From Oppiella nova (lineage: Eukaryota > Arthropoda > Arachnida > Sarcoptiformes > Oppiidae), in contig CAJPVJ010000036.1 of NCBI GenBank assembly GCA_905397405.1, positions 1 to 56,823 on the forward strand: DNA of 56,823 nucleotides. Reading direction: 5' to 3'. The position numbers and the translations under genes were made by a program. Below the pieces are notes generated by a model. It was not told the DNA's origin. It saw nothing but the letters and a program-made list of their open reading frames with translations, and ran no database searches. Below are positions 18,254 through 26,063 of the stretch, piece after piece (position 1 is the first letter of the stretch; each line of letters starts with the position of its first letter).

Positions 18254-19522
18254 ATGAAAATGCAAAATACTTTTATATCTAATGTGGTTAAATCCGTTTT
18301 TGTCGCAAGCATACTAACGTCTGCTGGAATGGCAAATGCCCAGCAAGCCCCACAGCCTGAAGATCGTTATGGGGATGGACGTGTTTCAGCATTTTATACA
18401 TGGAAAGCTGCGATTCCAGAACAAGCTGGAAAACTCTTAAAGACAGAGGACATCAGCAACCCTTATATCCGTTTGGACAATGATAGTACGGCCATTCGTA
18501 TTTTATATAGTTCAACAAGTGGAAGGGATAGTAAGACCCCCATTGTGGTTTCTGGGACAGTACATCTTCCTAAAGGTACGCCACCGAAAGAAGGTTGGCC
18601 TGTTGTGTTATGGGCACATGGTACGGTTGGTCTAGCAGATGCCTGCGCACCTTCTTGGAATGGACGATCTTATCGAGATGTACAATATTTAAATCGATGG
18701 TTAAAAGAAGGATTCGCTGTAGTAGCAACTGACTATGAAGGACTTGGTGTGGCTGGCCCGCACTTGCTGATCAATAATCCAATGCTTGCTTATAGTATTT
18801 TAGACAGCGGTCGAGCTGCGCTTAAAACGAAATTACCTCTAGCAAATCGTTTTGTTATTGTGGGGCAATCTCAAGGTGGGGCGGGGGCTGTTTCAGCTTC
18901 AGCTTATTCAGCAACCTATGCACCAGAGTTAAATATTAAAGGATCTATTGGCACAGGGGTGATTTATCAGGACCCCGAGGCAACAGCTGAAAAGAATCAG
19001 TTAAAGTTAAATCCTTATGAAGTCAGTCCATCCTTAGCATATGGTATTTATAGTTTTTTAGTGACGCAAAGCTTATTTCCTGAAATCAAAACTGAAGATA
19101 TTTTTACCGCTGAAGCAGTGCCTTTGGTGGAACAAGCAAGAAATGCCTGTTTGACCAGTTTTATGGGAGATATTCAAACAGCAGGACTTTCACCTGCGCA
19201 AGCCTATAAGGCGAATCCACCATCGATCTATAAAAAATTACAGGAAAAACAATCCAATGATTATGGCTATTACCCGATCTTAAAAATCAATCATCCATTA
19301 TTTATTGGCACTGGGGCAAATGATCGTACACCAGATGCACGTAATCAAATGAAGTTGGTGGCGGATGCATGTAAGGCAGGTACAGTCGTTGAAGGGCATT
19401 TGTATCATGGATTGGGACATAGTGAGACAGTGAATGCTTCCCTACAAGATTCTATTCCATTTGCCAAAAAGGTGATTGCAGGGGAGAAGATTCAGTCCAT
19501 TTGCAAACCAGATTTACAATAG
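18254..19522 (+). CDS. Secreted alpha/beta hydrolase, secretory-lipase type
   Basis: A 422-residue hydrolase with a signal peptide (MKMQNTF...AGMANA, cleavage near residue 29). The oxyanion strand is VVLWAHGTVG (about 115-124). The nucleophile elbow GQSQGG gives a Ser near residue 211; acid and His candidates are in GANDRTPDA and YHGLGHSETV. The architecture is that of lipase/prolyl-peptidase-like secreted hydrolases acting on esters outside the cytoplasm. It shares the transcript of the preceding TonB receptor and has no promoter of its own in the 47-bp gap. Cleaving an ester such as a sulfur-containing lipid or polymer before uptake is a plausible but unproven role. Confidence 0.82.
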   Translation: MKMQNTFISNVVKSVFVASILTSAGMANAQQAPQPEDRYGDGRVSAFYTWKAAIPEQAGKLLKTEDISNPYIRLDNDSTAIRILYSSTSGRDSKTPIVVSGTVHLPKGTPPKEGWPVVLWAHGTVGLADACAPSWNGRSYRDVQYLNRWLKEGFAVVATDYEGLGVAGPHLLINNPMLAYSILDSGRAALKTKLPLANRFVIVGQSQGGAGAVSASAYSATYAPELNIKGSIGTGVIYQDPEATAEKNQLKLNPYEVSPSLAYGIYSFLVTQSLFPEIKTEDIFTAEAVPLVEQARNACLTSFMGDIQTAGLSPAQAYKANPPSIYKKLQEKQSNDYGYYPILKINHPLFIGTGANDRTPDARNQMKLVADACKAGTVVEGHLYHGLGHSETVNASLQDSIPFAKKVIAGEKIQSICKPDLQ

Positions 19523-19595
19523 AAAATCAGAAGAAAATAACCATCCCTCATAATGATGCTCATGGTTATGACAAGACCTTAAATTAGCAAGCAAT

Positions 19596-19634
19596 AAAAA
19601 CCGCTCATTCAATCCGATTAAATGAGCGGTTTTT
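19596..19634. terminator. Bidirectional intrinsic terminator
   Basis: A 14-bp perfect stem: AAAAACCGCTCATT (19596-19609) and AATGAGCGGTTTTT (19621-19634), 11-nt loop. A- and T-runs on either side serve both convergent genes. Confidence 0.92.
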
Positions 19635-19649
19635 ATTTAGCTTGAGGAC

Positions 19650-20741
19650 TTAGGCAATCTGTTTGTTTCGCTTGGCCGCCTCAGCTCGTACCGCAGGAAT
19701 AATATAACGACCATAGTCCACAGTATCGTAAATTGGATCATAACCACGATTTAAAAAGGTGGTAACGCCCAGATCTACATAATCAAGTAATGCGGCAATA
19801 ATCGTATCAGGCGTTCCGACAAGGGCGGTGGTATCACCATAGGCCCCAACTGCGCTTGCAGTTGGCATCCATAAGGCTCGGTCATGGCGATCACCTTGTT
19901 GTGCTGCTGCCAGTAACCGTTGTGAACCTACGCCTTTAATTTTATGTCCCGAAAGTGAGCCATTATTTTGGAACGTTGGATTTTGCTGAATATCAGCTAA
20001 AATTTGTTGTGCTCGTTGCCATGCGAGTTGTTCTGTTGGCCCAATAATAAGACGTACTGATAAACTGACCTGCGGCTGGGGTTTATTGGCTGCTTCTGCT
20101 GCCTTTTTAAGTTTATTTATCTGCTCTTTCACGCCCGCTAAAGGCTCACCCCAAAGCGAGTAAAGATCTGCATGACGCACTGCGATATCGTAGGCAATAT
20201 CCGAAGAACCACCGAATGAAATCGGAATAGAAGTTCCATTGACCGGTTTTAAAGGGCAGAAAGCATTTTCCAGTTTAAAGTATTTGCCTTCATAGTGAAT
20301 CGGTTGCTCACTTTTCCAAAGCTTTTGGATGATATCTAGATATTCACCCGTGCGTTCATAACGTTGAATTTTATCAACAATATAATCACCTTCTTGCGGT
20401 TCAGCGGTAATTCCCGTAATGGCATGTAAACGAATGCGTCCTCCGCCAGTGGTATGGTCCAGTGTGGCAAAGGAACGTGCAGCCAGATTAGGCGTCATCA
20501 GCGCAGGGCGATGTGCAATCATAAATCCAAGTCGTTCAGTCTGTTGTGCCAGATAAGCTGCGATTTGGGTACTATCAGGGCTACTTGGTCCATTGGCGAT
20601 TAAAACTTTATCAAAACCTGCATATTCATGTGCACGAGCATGATAGCGTAAATATTCGAGATCAATTTTATGACCAATTCGGGTTCCTTTGGTTTCAGAC
20701 CATTGATTTGGAAAAACCATACCCACAAACTCTATGCTCAT
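19650..20741 (-). CDS. Luciferase-like flavin monooxygenase (SsuD/SfnG-related)
   Basis: A 363-residue luciferase-like monooxygenase, about the length of SfnG (dimethyl sulfone monooxygenase) and SsuD. Marks: HEYAGFDKVLIANG (about residues 36-49), ERLGFMIAHRPALMTPNLAARSFATLD region (about 68-95), RIRLHAITG (about 100-108), RYERTGEYLDI and ADLYSLWGEP. FMNH2 and O2 would be used to break a C-S bond, but which substrate it takes cannot be told from sequence. Two ATGs are adjacent (20744 and 20741); AGG spaced 7 nt favours the second. It is a single-gene unit with a near-consensus sigma54 promoter, beside the divergent activator gene. Confidence 0.85.
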   Translation of the reverse strand: MSIEFVGMVFPNQWSETKGTRIGHKIDLEYLRYHARAHEYAGFDKVLIANGPSSPDSTQIAAYLAQQTERLGFMIAHRPALMTPNLAARSFATLDHTTGGGRIRLHAITGITAEPQEGDYIVDKIQRYERTGEYLDIIQKLWKSEQPIHYEGKYFKLENAFCPLKPVNGTSIPISFGGSSDIAYDIAVRHADLYSLWGEPLAGVKEQINKLKKAAEAANKPQPQVSLSVRLIIGPTEQLAWQRAQQILADIQQNPTFQNNGSLSGHKIKGVGSQRLLAAAQQGDRHDRALWMPTASAVGAYGDTTALVGTPDTIIAALLDYVDLGVTTFLNRGYDPIYDTVDYGRYIIPAVRAEAAKRNKQIA

Positions 20742-20774
20742 CATTTAACCTATGCTGTAAATTTTAAATAAAAG

Positions 20775-20790
20775 AGCAAAATAGGTGCCA
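20775..20790 (-). promoter_or_regulatory. Sigma54 promoter of the SfnG/SsuD-like gene
   Basis: The minus strand reads TGGCACCTATTTTGCT, one of the best -24/-12 matches in the window (TGGCAC and TTGCT). It is 34 bp upstream of the start. Confidence 0.8.
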
Positions 20791-20871
20791 AATAGAGAGG
20801 GGAGATAAAATATATAATTTTTCAAAAATATTATTGTAAGCTGTTTATATATGATCAATTGACAGACATAT

Positions 20872-20887
20872 TGTTTAAAAAGCAACA
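20872..20887. promoter_or_regulatory. Candidate activator dyad, one degenerate half-site
   Basis: TGTTT-AAAAAG-CAACA matches TGTTG-N6-CAACA at 9 of 10 positions. It lies 82 bp upstream of the sigma54 promoter at 20775-20790. The 20742-21057 gap otherwise holds the activator gene's own promoter region. Confidence 0.5.
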
Positions 20888-21001
20888 TTGCATAAAAATA
20901 GAAATATATTGATTATAAATGCATAAGCAAAAACGCCTATTAAATCATTCAATATATAAATTTAGGATTAAATATCTGTAATTATTATTTATCAGCTTTG
21001 T

Positions 21002-21023
21002 AATAGAATTGTACTATTCTATT
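21002..21023. promoter_or_regulatory. Inverted repeat in the activator gene's promoter region
   Basis: AATAGAAT (21002-21009) and ATTCTATT (21016-21023) are exact inverse complements with a 6-bp spacer TGTACT, 35 bp before the activator ATG. It could be an operator for a repressor or global sulfur regulator, or overlap a sigma70 -10 region (TATTCT/TATTTT). No sigma54 promoter is seen here, so the activator itself is probably sigma70-transcribed. Confidence 0.4.
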
Positions 21024-21057
21024 TTAATATCCTCCTCAGCTATTTAAAGGGTTAATT

Positions 21058-22128
21058 ATGAAATCCTATTTGGATAATGATTATAAAGTAATTACCTTGC
21101 CTGATAATGGTGTGCCAATTAAGCCAATAAGAGCAAAAGCGATTATATTTTCTGATCAAAACTCTCGTAAGCTATTAAGCCAAGTTGAAACCATTGCACC
21201 AAGTTCTGCCAGTGTGATCATCCAAGGTGAATCAGGTACAGGTAAAGAATTAATCGCACGTGAAATTCATTTGAAAAGTGATCGCCAAAATAAGCCGTTT
21301 CTTGCTGTCAATTGTGGTGCTTTAGTTGAAACACTTGCAGAATCTGAATTGTTTGGTTATGAAGCAGGCGCATTTACGGGTGCGCATAAGACACGCCCTG
21401 GTATTTTTGAAACAGCCGACGGCGGAACTTTGTTCTTGGATGAAGTGGGTGAGTTGCCGTTGTCTTTGCAAGTAAAACTGTTACGTGTATTGCAAGAAAA
21501 GGAAGTTGTTCGGGTCGGTGGACGTAAACCGATCCCGATTAATGTACGCATCTTGTCTGGTACACATGTTGATTTGCGTAAAGCTGTCGCGGAAAATAAA
21601 TTCCGTTTAGATTTATACTATCGCCTAAATGTGGTTGTGCTAAATATTTTACCATTGCGAGAGCGTAAGGGTGACATTTTGCCTTTGGTGGATTTTTTCT
21701 TAAACTCCTATTCGCAAAAGATGATTACGCCGAAACCCAACATCAGTGATCGCGCCAGAAATGCACTACTCAACTATAGTTGGCCGGGAAATATCCGTGA
21801 GCTTGAAAATAATATCCATTATGCACTGCTCATCAGTGGTGGCAAAACCATTGATATTGAACATTTAAGGTTTTCAGAGGAGGGTGGCTCAAGCGTTTTA
21901 CCAGATAATGATTTGATTCAAGAGTTTGAGGATGTACTCAAGCGTTTATTTCAAGAATATGATGGTGAAGCATGGCACATCATTGAAGATAAAATCGTCA
22001 ATACCGCTTTTTCAAGTTGCTGGAATAATCAGGTTAAGACTGCAAAAATGTTAGGACTGTCGCGCAATGTTTTACGTAATTTGTTATCAAGATATAATTT
22101 ATTACCAAATAAAAATGAAATTGTTTAA
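21058..22128 (+). CDS. SfnR-like sigma54-dependent transcriptional activator without receiver domain
   Basis: A 356-residue bacterial enhancer-binding protein: a short N-terminus (about 30 residues), then the AAA+ domain with Walker A GESGTGKE (57-64), the sigma54-contacting GAFTGA loop (104-109), Walker B GGTLFLDEVGEL and WPGNIRELEN, and a C-terminal Fis-type helix-turn-helix (NQVKTAKMLGLSRNVLRNLL, about 325-344). There is no receiver, GAF or PAS domain, as in SfnR of pseudomonads, which activates dimethyl sulfone genes. Activity is therefore likely set by expression level. It is the only such protein in the window, amid eleven sigma54 promoters, so it is the obvious regulator of the locus. 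AAAGGG precedes the ATG. Confidence 0.93.
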   Translation: MKSYLDNDYKVITLPDNGVPIKPIRAKAIIFSDQNSRKLLSQVETIAPSSASVIIQGESGTGKELIAREIHLKSDRQNKPFLAVNCGALVETLAESELFGYEAGAFTGAHKTRPGIFETADGGTLFLDEVGELPLSLQVKLLRVLQEKEVVRVGGRKPIPINVRILSGTHVDLRKAVAENKFRLDLYYRLNVVVLNILPLRERKGDILPLVDFFLNSYSQKMITPKPNISDRARNALLNYSWPGNIRELENNIHYALLISGGKTIDIEHLRFSEEGGSSVLPDNDLIQEFEDVLKRLFQEYDGEAWHIIEDKIVNTAFSSCWNNQVKTAKMLGLSRNVLRNLLSRYNLLPNKNEIV

Positions 22129-22144
22129 TTGGGCTGTGCAATAG

Positions 22145-22171
22145 AAACATCCATTTTACCCATGGATGTTT
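22145..22171. terminator. Bidirectional terminator between activator and tatC
   Basis: AAACATCCAT (22145-22154) pairs with ATGGATGTTT (22162-22171), loop TTTACCC, followed by TTATTTT. It lies between convergent genes and touches the tatC stop codon. Confidence 0.75.
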
Positions 22172-22908
22172 TATTTTGGGCTGGTCATTTTTGTGATCCA
22201 TAAACCAAGTTCAAACAAAAGCCACATTGGTACTGCCAGTGCAAGCATGCTAAAAATATCAGGGGGTGTAATAAACATTGCGATAAAGAAAAACAAAACA
22301 ATGATGTGTTTACGGTAATGTTCCAATTGTTGAATAGAAAGAATACCAATAAAAATAAGAATATAGGTGAGTACAGGGATTTGAAAGGCGATACCAAAAG
22401 CCAGAAAAAGCTTGAGACAGAAATCAAGATAACTGTTGATATCAGTCATCGGTAAAACATTATCTGGTGAAGCTAAGACAAAGAAGTTTAACGCCAAAGG
22501 CAGAATCAAATAATAGGCAAATAATAGGCCAAGATAAAATAAACCGATGCTGGAGAGCACAAGCGCCATGCCAAATTTTCTTTCACTTTGATATAGAGCA
22601 GGTGCAATAAAGCGCCAGAATTGATAAAGAATAAAGGGAATCGCCAATAAAATTGCAAAATAAATATTGAGTTTAAAGGGCGCTAAAAATGTACTCATCA
22701 CATCTGTAGCTATCATGGTTGAATTTTTAGGCAATCGGGATATTAAGGGTTGAGCCAAAAAATGATAATTGTGTTGTGCAAGGGGCAATAATAGTAAAAA
22801 AATAGTTAAGACTGTAGCAATGCTATAGATCAAACGCTTTCTAAGCTCTTTTAAATGTTCGCTATATTTCATTTCAGTGAGTGTTTCACTGAGTATTTGT
22901 TCGGTCAT
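22171..22908 (-). CDS. tatC: Sec-independent protein translocase TatC
   Basis: A 245-residue TatC with six predicted membrane helices. The N-terminal cytoplasmic HLKELRKRL (residues about 18-26) is the family's signal-peptide contact region. APFKLNIYFA and the first cytoplasmic loop FIAPALYQSERK, with its conserved Glu, complete the binding site. The start overlaps the tatB stop by 4 bp. TatBC recognises twin-arginine signals and TatA forms the pore. It sits between the SsuABC-like operon and the sigma54 activator, unlike the usual tat setting, so it may be an accessory system devoted to this locus. Confidence 0.95.
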   Translation of the reverse strand: MTEQILSETLTEMKYSEHLKELRKRLIYSIATVLTIFLLLLPLAQHNYHFLAQPLISRLPKNSTMIATDVMSTFLAPFKLNIYFAILLAIPFILYQFWRFIAPALYQSERKFGMALVLSSIGLFYLGLLFAYYLILPLALNFFVLASPDNVLPMTDINSYLDFCLKLFLAFGIAFQIPVLTYILIFIGILSIQQLEHYRKHIIVLFFFIAMFITPPDIFSMLALAVPMWLLFELGLWITKMTSPK

Positions 22909-23321
22909 GCAGCTTGATCCTCACGCAAGATATTGGATGATGTTGTGTAAATTAAAAAGGGTACTTTTAATTCACGCGCAGAGATTTGATAAACATAATC
23001 ATGTGTGGGATAAGGAGGCGCTTGATGTGCTATAGCAACAGCGCTATGTACACTTTGGATTTCGTGTTGCATTTGTGCAAGCTGCTGTTTGAGCAGCTCT
23101 TCATTTTGTTTTATTTTGAGCAGCTCTTCTTGCATGATCCTTTTTAGTTCAAGCAATTCCAGTTCATTTTCTAACTCTAGCTGGATTTTGTTAAGATTAT
23201 TTTTAAGGGCTCTATATTTAAGTAATCCCACCCTTAATGTTTGAGGGAGCTTTTCAGGTCCCAATATAATCAGTGCAATAACAGCAAAAGCCAAGAGTTC
23301 ACCAAAACTGATATTGAACAT
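22905..23321 (-). CDS. tatB: Sec-independent protein translocase TatB
   Basis: A 138-residue TatB: N-terminal membrane helix (SFGELLAFAVIALIILGPEKLP, residues about 5-26, with the conserved Glu8 and GPEKLP hinge). An amphipathic and coiled-coil stretch rich in Glu, Leu and Lys (about 30-90) and a poorly conserved tail follow. It forms the substrate receptor with TatC. It starts 13 bp after tatA and overlaps tatC. Confidence 0.93.
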   Translation of the reverse strand: MFNISFGELLAFAVIALIILGPEKLPQTLRVGLLKYRALKNNLNKIQLELENELELLELKRIMQEELLKIKQNEELLKQQLAQMQHEIQSVHSAVAIAHQAPPYPTHDYVYQISARELKVPFLIYTTSSNILREDQAA

Positions 23322-23334
23322 AATGATTTAGTAC

Positions 23335-23550
23335 TCACCCGTTAGTGTTTTTTTCTTTATTTAAATCGAGATGATGAATTTCTTTAGGCTGATTTGTTTC
23401 AGACAGTTTTTGATCATCAGAATGAACCGAGTCTTTAAAATCTTTAATTGCACCACCTAAATCCTTACCTAAGTTTTTAAGTTTTGATGTACCAAATAAT
23501 AAAATAACGATCACGGCAAATAATAATATATGCCAAATTGATAAACCCAT
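23335..23550 (-). CDS. tatA: Sec-independent protein translocase TatA
   Basis: A 71-residue TatA: a short membrane helix starting at [17 protein letters not shown], the FG hinge, and an amphipathic helix [18 protein letters not shown] with the family pattern, then an acidic tail. ATG 23550 is chosen because AAGGAA lies just upstream and the protein then begins MGLSIW as usual; a longer frame from 23595 adds 15 unlikely residues. It lies 97 bp after the SsuB-like gene. That gap shows no sigma54 promoter, so tatABC may be read through from the importer operon or have a weak sigma70 promoter. Confidence 0.93.
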   Translation of the reverse strand: MGLSIWHILLFAVIVILLFGTSKLKNLGKDLGGAIKDFKDSVHSDDQKLSETNQPKEIHHLDLNKEKNTNG

Positions 23551-23646
23551 TTCATATTTCCTTAATAATTTAAAACTAGTTGGTATAAATATCATGCTTG
23601 AATATATTTTCTAAATAATATTTATATCGATGAATATTCGATTTCA

Positions 23647-24402
23647 TTATGCGCTATGGTCCAGCATATTGAGTGCTTGATTACGATAGTTAAATAATAA
23701 TTCGCTGTCTTTATGTCTTGGATGGGTCAAAGGAACTTGAATGATTTCTTTAATTTTTCCTGGTCGAGCAGACATTACGATCACGCGATCACCCAGATAA
23801 ACCGCTTCTTCTATATCATGTGTAACTAGAATCATGGTGATCTTTTGATCTTGCCAAATACGTTGTAATTCAGTTTGCAGATGGCTACGTGTAATTGCAT
23901 CTAAAGCACCAAAGGGTTCATCTAAAAGTAAAATATCAGGCTGATTAACCAAGCCTCGTGCAATCGCTACCCGCTGCGCCATACCACCCGATAGCTCATG
24001 TGGATAAGCATTTTCAAAACCTTTTAAACCCACCATTGTAAGATGTTCTGCCACACGGGCATTTTTTTCGGCACGGCTTAAGTCGGTTTCTTCGAGCGCT
24101 AAATGAATATTTTCGGAAACACTGAGCCAAGGCAATAGACGGTGCTCCTGAAAAATTAAACCTCGTTTTAAATCTGTCCCTTGTATTGGTGTTTGATTCA
24201 GTAAAATCTCACCTTGATAGTCTTTATCTAATCCTGCAATTAAGCGCAACAAGGTCGATTTACCACAGCCACTGCTTCCGACAATAGAAATAAATTCTCC
24301 TTGTTGAATATCGAGATGAATACCATCTAATACGGTGAAAGTTTGTTGATCTCGATAAAATGATTTATTGAGTTTTTTAATCGAGAGTAAGGAAAAGCTC
24401 AT
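23647..24402 (-). CDS. ABC importer ATPase, SsuB/TauB type
   Basis: A 251-residue nucleotide-binding protein of the nitrate/sulfonate/taurine importer class. Walker A GSSGCGKST (about residues 42-50), Q-loop LIFQEHRLLPWLSV, signature LSGGMAQR, Walker B ILLLDEPFGALD and switch VTHDIEEA are all intact. These ATPases power uptake of alkanesulfonates or related oxyanions. It is the fourth gene of the operon beginning at 27137, 30 bp after the second permease. Confidence 0.92.
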   Translation of the reverse strand: MSFSLLSIKKLNKSFYRDQQTFTVLDGIHLDIQQGEFISIVGSSGCGKSTLLRLIAGLDKDYQGEILLNQTPIQGTDLKRGLIFQEHRLLPWLSVSENIHLALEETDLSRAEKNARVAEHLTMVGLKGFENAYPHELSGGMAQRVAIARGLVNQPDILLLDEPFGALDAITRSHLQTELQRIWQDQKITMILVTHDIEEAVYLGDRVIVMSARPGKIKEIIQVPLTHPRHKDSELLFNYRNQALNMLDHSA

Positions 24403-24432
24403 ATCAATATCCTGATGAGATGGGTGATTCAG

Positions 24433-25221
24433 TTAAACACGCCATTGCAGTAGTCGTTTAGAAATCAAGTGAATACAAAGCGTCATGCCAATACCGCTGA
24501 GGGTGACCGTGATTGCACACACCAACAAAATATCCATTTCGGCATTGATTTCAGCTTTCATCATTAAATTGCCTAAGCCTGCACCAGCATTGAATAACAG
24601 CTCACTGGCAGTTGTGGTAATCCATGTAAAAGGCACCGCTAAATTCAACCCCGTTAAAATATATGGGAGAGCTTGAGGGAAACGGATTTTTTTAAATTCC
24701 TGCCAAAAAGATAATTTGTAAATACGAGCGACTTCACTGTATTTCTGGTCATAATGACTTAGCCCTTGAAAGCTGTTAATCACCATCGGGAAAAAAGAAG
24801 CAAGCGCAATAATAAAGATTTTTGCCTGCTCACCATTGCCAAACCACAGTGCAATCAATGGGGTTAAACCAAGTAAGGGTACTTGGCGAATGCTATTAAA
24901 TAATGGTGAAACCAAGGCATTTAAAATTTTTGAATAGGCAAGTAAGGCACCGAGTAGTAGCCCTGTTGTCGAGCCAAGTAAAAACCCCAGTCCAGCTTTT
25001 TTAAGACTTCCCCATGTGTTTAACCATAATTCACCTGTTTCAAGCAGCTGAATAAAAGCAAAATACACCTTCTGTAAAGGCACAAATGCATAGGCATGAC
25101 TGGCGCCTAAACTTGAATTGTATTGCCATAAAGCCAGTAAAAGGAGCGGTAGCAGCAGACCTTTGATCAAGATCAGTGGTTGCGCAAAAGCACTTTTTAA
25201 GTTCAGTGGATGCTGTGACAT
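24433..25221 (-). CDS. ABC importer permease, SsuC/TauC type (second)
   Basis: A 262-residue permease with about six membrane helices and the EAA coupling loop KYSEVARIYKLSFWQEFKKI (about residues 170-190). GLGNLMMKAE near residue 220 is typical of SsuC/TauC. Its start shares one base with the stop of the preceding permease (TAATG), indicating coupling. Most SsuABC systems use one permease type as a homodimer; two different adjacent permeases suggest a heterodimeric channel. Confidence 0.9.
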   Translation of the reverse strand: MSQHPLNLKSAFAQPLILIKGLLLPLLLLALWQYNSSLGASHAYAFVPLQKVYFAFIQLLETGELWLNTWGSLKKAGLGFLLGSTTGLLLGALLAYSKILNALVSPLFNSIRQVPLLGLTPLIALWFGNGEQAKIFIIALASFFPMVINSFQGLSHYDQKYSEVARIYKLSFWQEFKKIRFPQALPYILTGLNLAVPFTWITTTASELLFNAGAGLGNLMMKAEINAEMDILLVCAITVTLSGIGMTLCIHLISKRLLQWRV

Positions 25222-26060
25222 TATTTCCCCCTTGAACTCAATGCAGGTGATACAAGATATTGTTCGAGCTGACGTAAAGTTTTATCTAAAGCAAAACCAA
25301 TGATTCCTGTAATAAAAACTCCGACCATTACAACGTCTAAACGTAACATTTGTCGTCCGAGCTCCATCATTTGACCAATGCCAGTGCCTGCAGCAAGTAA
25401 TTCAACGGCCACCAAAATCAACCAAGCACGACCTAGAGCAATCCGCAGTCCACTGATTAATGGTGGGAGGATGCAAGGGATGATGATGTATCTCAACCAT
25501 GCTGGAGTTTTTAGTTTGTAGATCTGGCCCAATTCAATATATTTTTTAGGAATATTTCTAACAGCATCCGCTGTTGTGAGTGCGATTGGAAAAAAACAGG
25601 CTTTAATAATCAGTAAAATTTTAAATAGTTCACCAATGCCAAAAACCAAAATAAAAATAGGAATAAGCACAAAGATTGGAATTTGATAAAGGATATTGAA
25701 CAAAATATAGGTGTAATTTCGGAAAGAGGTGAGGGATGCATAGGCAATGCCAAACAAAATCGCACAGGTGGCCGCAATTGAAAAACCCATCAGCAGTCGA
25801 GAAAGGCTATCTTTTAAATGCAGTTGTAGTTCACCACTTTGCAACAAGGCAAGAAATGTCTGCCATACCGTTATAGGTGGTACTAAAATTTGGGTTGGAA
25901 AAATCTGTAAATAGCTAATCAATTGCCAAACCAGTAACGCCAAGATGGGTGAAAGGAATGAGAGCAAGCGATAGACCTGCTCAGAAGACAATCGCCTCCA
26001 TAATGGTGCTTTGATCGCCACGATTTTTTTTTCGATAAGCGGATTTACGAGGATTTTCAT
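25221..26060 (-). CDS. ABC importer permease, SsuC/TauC type (first)
   Basis: A 279-residue permease homologous to its neighbour. Membrane helices start near residue 30. The EAA loop is KYIELGQIYKLKTPAWLRYI (about 190-210), followed by GLRIALGRAWLILVAVELL and GIGQMMELGRQ, typical of sulfonate/nitrate permeases. It begins 3 bp after the binding-protein gene and ends in a one-base overlap with the second permease. Confidence 0.9.
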   Translation of the reverse strand: MKILVNPLIEKKIVAIKAPLWRRLSSEQVYRLLSFLSPILALLVWQLISYLQIFPTQILVPPITVWQTFLALLQSGELQLHLKDSLSRLLMGFSIAATCAILFGIAYASLTSFRNYTYILFNILYQIPIFVLIPIFILVFGIGELFKILLIIKACFFPIALTTADAVRNIPKKYIELGQIYKLKTPAWLRYIIIPCILPPLISGLRIALGRAWLILVAVELLAAGTGIGQMMELGRQMLRLDVVMVGVFITGIIGFALDKTLRQLEQYLVSPALSSRGK

Positions 26061-26063
26061 GAC

